A DNA stretch of 9,267 nt, taken from assembly GCA_030591825.1 (NCBI GenBank), contig JAUVAG010000021.1, positions 1-9,267 on the forward strand, given 5' to 3'. The stretch's first letter is position 1. Every line of letters begins with the position of its first letter. Below are positions 6,433 through 9,267 of this stretch, in pieces. The notes beneath the pieces were generated by a model. It saw nothing but the letters and a program-made list of their open reading frames with translations, was not told the origin of the DNA and did not search any database. The position numbers were made by a program, and so were the translations under genes. The DNA is from Dethiosulfatibacter sp. (lineage in GTDB: Bacteria > Bacillota > Clostridia > Tissierellales > Dethiosulfatibacteraceae).

Positions 6433-8214
6433 TCATTCAATCCCATATTTTTTTAGTTTTCTATATAGTGTCGCTGTACCAATCCCTAAAACCTCCGCCG
6501 CTCTAATTTTCCCTTCATAACTGTTGCCATAAACTCTCAATGCATCATCAATTAAATTTTTCTCTACATCCTGAATAGTTGGAATTTTAATATTTTCCTC
6601 GTTCTTATTAAATTTTTCCTTAATTCTTTGAGGAAGGCTCTTAATCGTAATATAATATGATTTTTCCATATTAACGGCATATTCAACAATATTTTCCAAT
6701 TCTCTGACATTACCAGGCCAATTATATCCAATAAGCAGATCATAGACCTCTTCACTGAATCCTTTAATGTTTTTATTCAATTTGGAATTGTATTGCACTA
6801 AAAAATAATCAAGTAGAATTCTAATATCACCAAGCCTTCTTCTAAGAGGTGGAATATTTATTGGTATAACATTCAACCTATAATAAAGATCTTCCCTAAA
6901 TTCTGATTCCTCCACCATTTTGTCCAGTTCTTTGTTTGTAGCAGCAATAACTCTTACGTCAAGAGAAATACTTTTATTGCCTCCAACCTTTTCAATGCAC
7001 TTCTCCTGCAAAACTCTCAACAGTTTTGTCTGAAGATGAAGGGGCATGTCTCCTATTTCATCCAAGAATATTGTTCCCTCTTGTGCAAGTTGAAACTTCC
7101 CTAGTTTACCTCCTTTGGAAGCTCCGGTAAAAGCTCCTTCTTCATATCCAAAAAGTTCGCTTTCCATCAATGTCTCAGGTATTGCAGCACAGTTAAGAGT
7201 AATAAACGGATTATTCCTTCTATCACTGTTATAATGAATGGCTCTTGCAAAAAGTTCCTTCCCAGTTCCACTTTCTCCCAGTATCAATACCGTAGAATTA
7301 CTGTTGGAAATCCTTCTGACTGTATCTTTAACATTTTTGATTTCTCTACTGTTACCGACTATAGTACTAACTGAAATAGAAAAATCATTCAAGGATACTT
7401 TATTGACTACATCATATACATTAACCATATTTCTGAAAGTCAAAATCGAACCTATATTTTCATCAACCAGCTTCATGGGTTTGCCTGACGCCAAAACATT
7501 TAATTCCTTGCCCTTCAGTTTAATCGATGTCTCATTATTGCTGAATGCCAAGTTCTCCTCTAAAAGTTGATCAATATATGGTTGCGACAATATTTCATGC
7601 ACATCCTTGCCGTGCAAATATTCTTCACTAATTGTAAAATAGTCGTTTATTACAGAATTTACATATAGTATCTTTCCTTGATCATCAATCGTTATTATTC
7701 CTTCATCAATTGAATTAATTATATGAACCATTTGATTTTTCAAAATTTCAAGGTTGTTGGATGCTTCCTGTTCCAATACTTTACTTATTATCAGTTCGGA
7801 CATTCGGTTCATATATTCAATTAGATTATTTTGATTTTCCAATAAAACCATCTTGGATTTCTCAGATATGGCAATAAGACCAATTGCACCTAAAACAATA
7901 TCTTTTGATTTTATTGGAATACAGATCATAGCTTGAAGATTGCATTTGTCTTTTACCGCACAGTTTCGACACTGTTCTTCGTACTCTTTTCCTTCCACAA
8001 CTACAACTTTTCCTGTTTTCATTACCTTGCCTAATACATAGGTGTCTTTGATAACAGTTACTTCTAAATTAAAATGCTTTTTTGTATCTGCAACTTTATT
8101 AAATTCACAATCTGAAATAATAACATCCATATCCAAAACACTCGATATTGCTTCGGCAATTTTTTGAACTGAATTATTAATATCTATTAGTTTAACCAAA
8201 TTCATCTTCCTCAT
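6433..8214 (-). CDS. Sigma-54-dependent activator (GAF-like, PAS, AAA+, Fis HTH)
   Basis: Enhancer-binding protein that remodels sigma-54 RNA polymerase by ATP hydrolysis. Domains in order: an N-terminal GAF-like sensor (about 10-150), PAS (about 160-265), AAA+ core (about 281-520) and a Fis-type helix-turn-helix (about 568-591, IRAAEVLGIGTATLYRKLKK). Core motifs: Walker A GESGTGKE (313-320), sigma-54 contact loop GAFTGA (360-365), Walker B TIFLDE (381-386) and the R440/R446 region. The sensor carries C82, C85, C91 and C98 (CxxC-x5-C-x6-C), a possible Fe-S, metal or thiol switch. The gene lies upstream of a consensus -24/-12 operon, so it very probably controls that operon, as CdsR does for cdsB in Clostridioides difficile. 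The start is uncertain: ATG at 8214 lacks an SD, ATG at 8205 has GAGG only three bases away, and TTG at 8199 has it at nine. Confidence 0.95.
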   Translation of the reverse strand: MRKMNLVKLIDINNSVQKIAEAISSVLDMDVIISDCEFNKVADTKKHFNLEVTVIKDTYVLGKVMKTGKVVVVEGKEYEEQCRNCAVKDKCNLQAMICIPIKSKDIVLGAIGLIAISEKSKMVLLENQNNLIEYMNRMSELIISKVLEQEASNNLEILKNQMVHIINSIDEGIITIDDQGKILYVNSVINDYFTISEEYLHGKDVHEILSQPYIDQLLEENLAFSNNETSIKLKGKELNVLASGKPMKLVDENIGSILTFRNMVNVYDVVNKVSLNDFSISVSTIVGNSREIKNVKDTVRRISNSNSTVLILGESGTGKELFARAIHYNSDRRNNPFITLNCAAIPETLMESELFGYEEGAFTGASKGGKLGKFQLAQEGTIFLDEIGDMPLHLQTKLLRVLQEKCIEKVGGNKSISLDVRVIAATNKELDKMVEESEFREDLYYRLNVIPINIPPLRRRLGDIRILLDYFLVQYNSKLNKNIKGFSEEVYDLLIGYNWPGNVRELENIVEYAVNMEKSYYITIKSLPQRIKEKFNKNEENIKIPTIQDVEKNLIDDALRVYGNSYEGKIRAAEVLGIGTATLYRKLKKYGIE

Positions 8215-8257
8215 AATACTTATTTTAATACATCATCTAGCAAACAAAGCAGCTCCG

Positions 8258-8287
8258 TTGCGTCACACGTGTGAGCGTGTGTTGCAA
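8258..8287 (-). other. Imperfect hairpin in the regulator leader, overlapping two other inverted repeats
   Basis: On the minus strand TTGC and CACACG pair with CGTGTG and GCAA across a two-base symmetric internal loop, with a 6-nt apical loop. This fold competes with a perfect palindrome TCACACGTGTGA at 8263-8274 and with GCGTGT-N7-ACACGC at 8275-8293. It is richer in G and C than its surroundings. It could be an operator, a structured RNA leader, or a remnant of something inserted. Confidence 0.4.
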
Positions 8288-8293
8288 ACACGC

Positions 8294-8357
8294 AGGAAAG
8301 TTCACATTAATCGCAAAACACCAACGTTTCAAGGTGTTTTGCATATTTAACTTTCCT
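8294..8357. repeat. Nested inverted repeat between ridA and the regulator
   Basis: Outer arms AGGAAAGTT (8294-8302) and AACTTTCCT (8349-8357) enclose inner arms GCAAAACACC (8313-8322) and GGTGTTTTGC (8333-8342) with a 10-nt loop; the two helices are separated by an asymmetric internal loop. All pairs are perfect. There is no T tract at its minus-strand end. It lies between the ridA terminator and the regulator start, so it may be a structured leader, a protein site, or a small dispersed palindromic repeat. Confidence 0.6.
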
Positions 8358-8368
8358 AAGCTACTAAA

Positions 8369-8397
8369 AATCCCATGGTTTATTATACCACGGGATT
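8369..8397 (-). terminator. Terminator of ridA, repeat copy 2
   Basis: An 11-bp stem with a 7-nt loop, 27 bases after the ridA stop codon, followed on the minus strand by TTTTT. The one base that differs from copy 1 gives a G-U wobble in minus-strand RNA but an A-C mismatch in plus-strand RNA. This argues that it works in the ridA transcript. Confidence 0.75.
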
Positions 8398-8424
8398 AGA
8401 GATGTTCATTATTTAAGTTCTAGT

Positions 8425-8799
8425 TTACTTTACTGCTATTGCGTCAATTTCAATTTTAACATCTTTAGGTAGTCTTGCAACTTCTACTGCAGCTCTTGCC
8501 GGTTTGTGATCACCAAAGAATTCTGCATATACTTCATTCATTGCAGCAAAATCATTCATATCCTTAATGAAACACTGGCATTTAACAATGTCTTCAACCT
8601 TGTATCCAGCTTCAGTAATTATTGCCTTGATATTTGCTAGAGACTGCTTAGTCTGCTCTGCTATATCTTCGCTTACAAGAGTCATAGTTTCAGGTACAAA
8701 AGGGATCTGTCCTGATACATAAAGAGTGTTGTTAGCCTCTACTGCCTGTGAGTAAGGTCCTATGGCTGCAGGTGCATTTTTAGTAGCTATAAATTTCAT
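8425..8799 (-). CDS. ridA: RidA family enamine/imine deaminase
   Basis: Small cytoplasmic protein (124 aa, usual length, trimeric in the family) that hydrolyses reactive enamines such as 2-aminoacrylate to keto acid and ammonia. This protects pyridoxal-phosphate enzymes. The sequence shows GPYSQAV near the N-terminus (Y16 in the place of the active-site tyrosine), SGQIP (29-33), and the signature [24 protein letters not shown] (99-122) with the substrate-binding arginine R102 and E117. The ATG at 8799 has GGAGG six bases upstream. It has its own promoter and terminator, so it is probably not part of the sigma-54 operon. Its neighbour cysteine desulfidase forms 2-aminoacrylate, which gives the proximity a plausible meaning. 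A divergent YheO-type regulator may control it. Confidence 0.95.
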   Translation of the reverse strand: MKFIATKNAPAAIGPYSQAVEANNTLYVSGQIPFVPETMTLVSEDIAEQTKQSLANIKAIITEAGYKVEDIVKCQCFIKDMNDFAAMNEVYAEFFGDHKPARAAVEVARLPKDVKIEIDAIAVK

Positions 8800-8848
8800 A
8801 ATAATCCTCCATAATTTCTATATTTATTTTTTATTATCTTCTAACATC

Positions 8849-8877
8849 ATTATAGACCACTCGCTCCAATGTTGCAA
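8849..8877 (-). promoter_or_regulatory. Housekeeping promoter of ridA
   Basis: TTGCAA (8877-8872), a 17-bp spacer, and a perfect TATAAT (8854-8849) on the minus strand. They precede the ridA start by about 50 bases, with an AT-rich stretch between. Confidence 0.8.
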
Positions 8878-8890
8878 GTATTTTTTTCAC

Positions 8891-8911
8891 ATTGATAATT
8901 ATTTTATCAAT
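8891..8911. promoter_or_regulatory. Palindromic operator candidate upstream of ridA
   Basis: ATTGATAA and TTATCAAT separated by five bases, starting 14 bp upstream of the ridA -35 box and in the gap shared with the divergent PAS regulator. The position suits a site for that regulator or another factor. It uses the same TATCA/TGATA words as the sigma-54 activator sites but in the opposite order, so it is not simply another copy. Confidence 0.45.
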
Positions 8912-9014
8912 ATTCTTGTAATTCTATAATTTTTCATATATTATTGTTATTGACACACATTACTAAGAATAATGGTATTAATAAACAAAGCTACTACTTT
9001 AGGTTACTCTCATG

Positions 9015-9023
9015 TGCTATTAT
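9015..9023 (+). promoter_or_regulatory. Possible extended -10 promoter of the PAS regulator
   Basis: TGCTATTAT, an extended -10 type sequence 42 bases before the start codon, with no recognisable -35 at proper distance. A TTGACA at 8950-8955 has no convincing -10 partner 16-18 bp downstream. The assignment is weak. Confidence 0.3.
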
Positions 9024-9065
9024 TATAAACATGGAAAAACCATAAAAAGAATCGGAAGTGATAAA

Positions 9066-9267
9066 ATGAATGACTTTTTGGAAAAATTTATAATTATAGG
9101 CGAATTCATAAGCAAGATAATGGGCGACAACTGCGAAGTTTTAATCCATGACATTAAAGATCCTAAAAATTCAGTTGTATGGATAGACAAAGGGCATATT
9201 TCGGGGAGAAGTGCCAGCGATTCATTGACTGATCTTTCTCATGAAATACTCAAAAAAAAGGAATATA
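9066..9267 (+). CDS. YheO-like PAS domain transcriptional regulator, C-terminus outside window
   Basis: The first 67 residues are visible and the gene runs off the right edge. The stretch GDNCEVLIHDIKDPKNSVVWI (20-40) followed by GHISGRSASDSLTD (43-56) matches the YheO-like PAS domain. Full proteins of this type are about 210-230 residues and end in a helix-turn-helix (the DauR/YheO group). The ATG has GGAAGTG five bases upstream. Divergent placement from ridA, with a palindrome between them, suggests it controls ridA, itself, or both. The ligand is unknown. The DNA-binding part is not seen in this window and is inferred from the family. Confidence 0.85.
   Translation, partial: MNDFLEKFIIIGEFISKIMGDNCEVLIHDIKDPKNSVVWIDKGHISGRSASDSLTDLSHEILKKKEY

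Noticed and set aside
8950..8982. TTGACA with a following TATTAA as the PAS regulator promoter
   Set aside because: The spacing is 20 bp, too long for a normal promoter; no better -10 lies at 16-18 bp.
9031..9045. Four-codon frame ATG GAA AAA CCA TAA before the PAS regulator
   Set aside because: It has no SD and is too short to support.
1..9267. tRNA or rRNA genes, CRISPR arrays, transposases, integrases, toxin-antitoxin pairs
   Set aside because: None was recognised on either strand. The repeats present are short palindromes tied to gene ends or promoters.

Overview
The window looks like chromosomal DNA from an anaerobic, amino-acid-fermenting member of the Firmicutes, most likely class Clostridia. 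It is AT-rich, has strong AGGAGG ribosome binding sites, uses a sigma-54 activator of clostridial type, and carries an oxygen-sensitive Fe-S cysteine desulfidase. No species can be named from the sequence. All genes are on the minus strand except the last one, so the window reads most naturally from right to left.

Right end (8425-9267): a RidA enamine deaminase gene on the minus strand is divergent from the 5' part of a YheO-type PAS regulator on the plus strand. The gap holds a good housekeeping promoter for ridA (TTGCAA, 17 bp, TATAAT) and an ATTGATAA-N5-TTATCAAT palindrome just upstream of it. A hairpin terminator follows ridA.

Middle (2775-8214): this is the most interesting part, a sigma-54-controlled sulfur amino acid module. 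A 593-residue enhancer-binding protein (GAF-like region with a four-cysteine motif, PAS, AAA+ with GAFTGA, Fis-type HTH) ends at a strong terminator. Next come three copies of a TATCAAAATGATA palindrome spaced by near-integral helical turns, and then a consensus -24/-12 promoter (TGGCATG-N4-TTGCA). That promoter drives a three-gene operon: a polytopic transporter of uncertain family starting with TTG, a protein of the L-2-amino-thiazoline-4-carboxylate (ATC) hydrolase family, and an L-cysteine desulfidase (CyuA/CdsB, UPF0597). The inferred job is to import a cysteine-related compound, possibly open a thiazoline ring, and break cysteine down to pyruvate, sulfide and ammonia. RidA next door would clear the reactive 2-aminoacrylate intermediate.

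Left end (1-2622): an ABC export-type operon with one ATPase and two related ABC-2 permeases. The genes abut or nearly abut, and the second permease runs off the left edge. The substrate is unknown.

Two nearly identical hairpins (2702-2736 and 8369-8397), in the same orientation, bracket the sigma-54 module. Between the right copy and the regulator lies an unusual nest of inverted repeats (8258-8357). No tRNA, rRNA, CRISPR array, transposase or integrase gene was seen.
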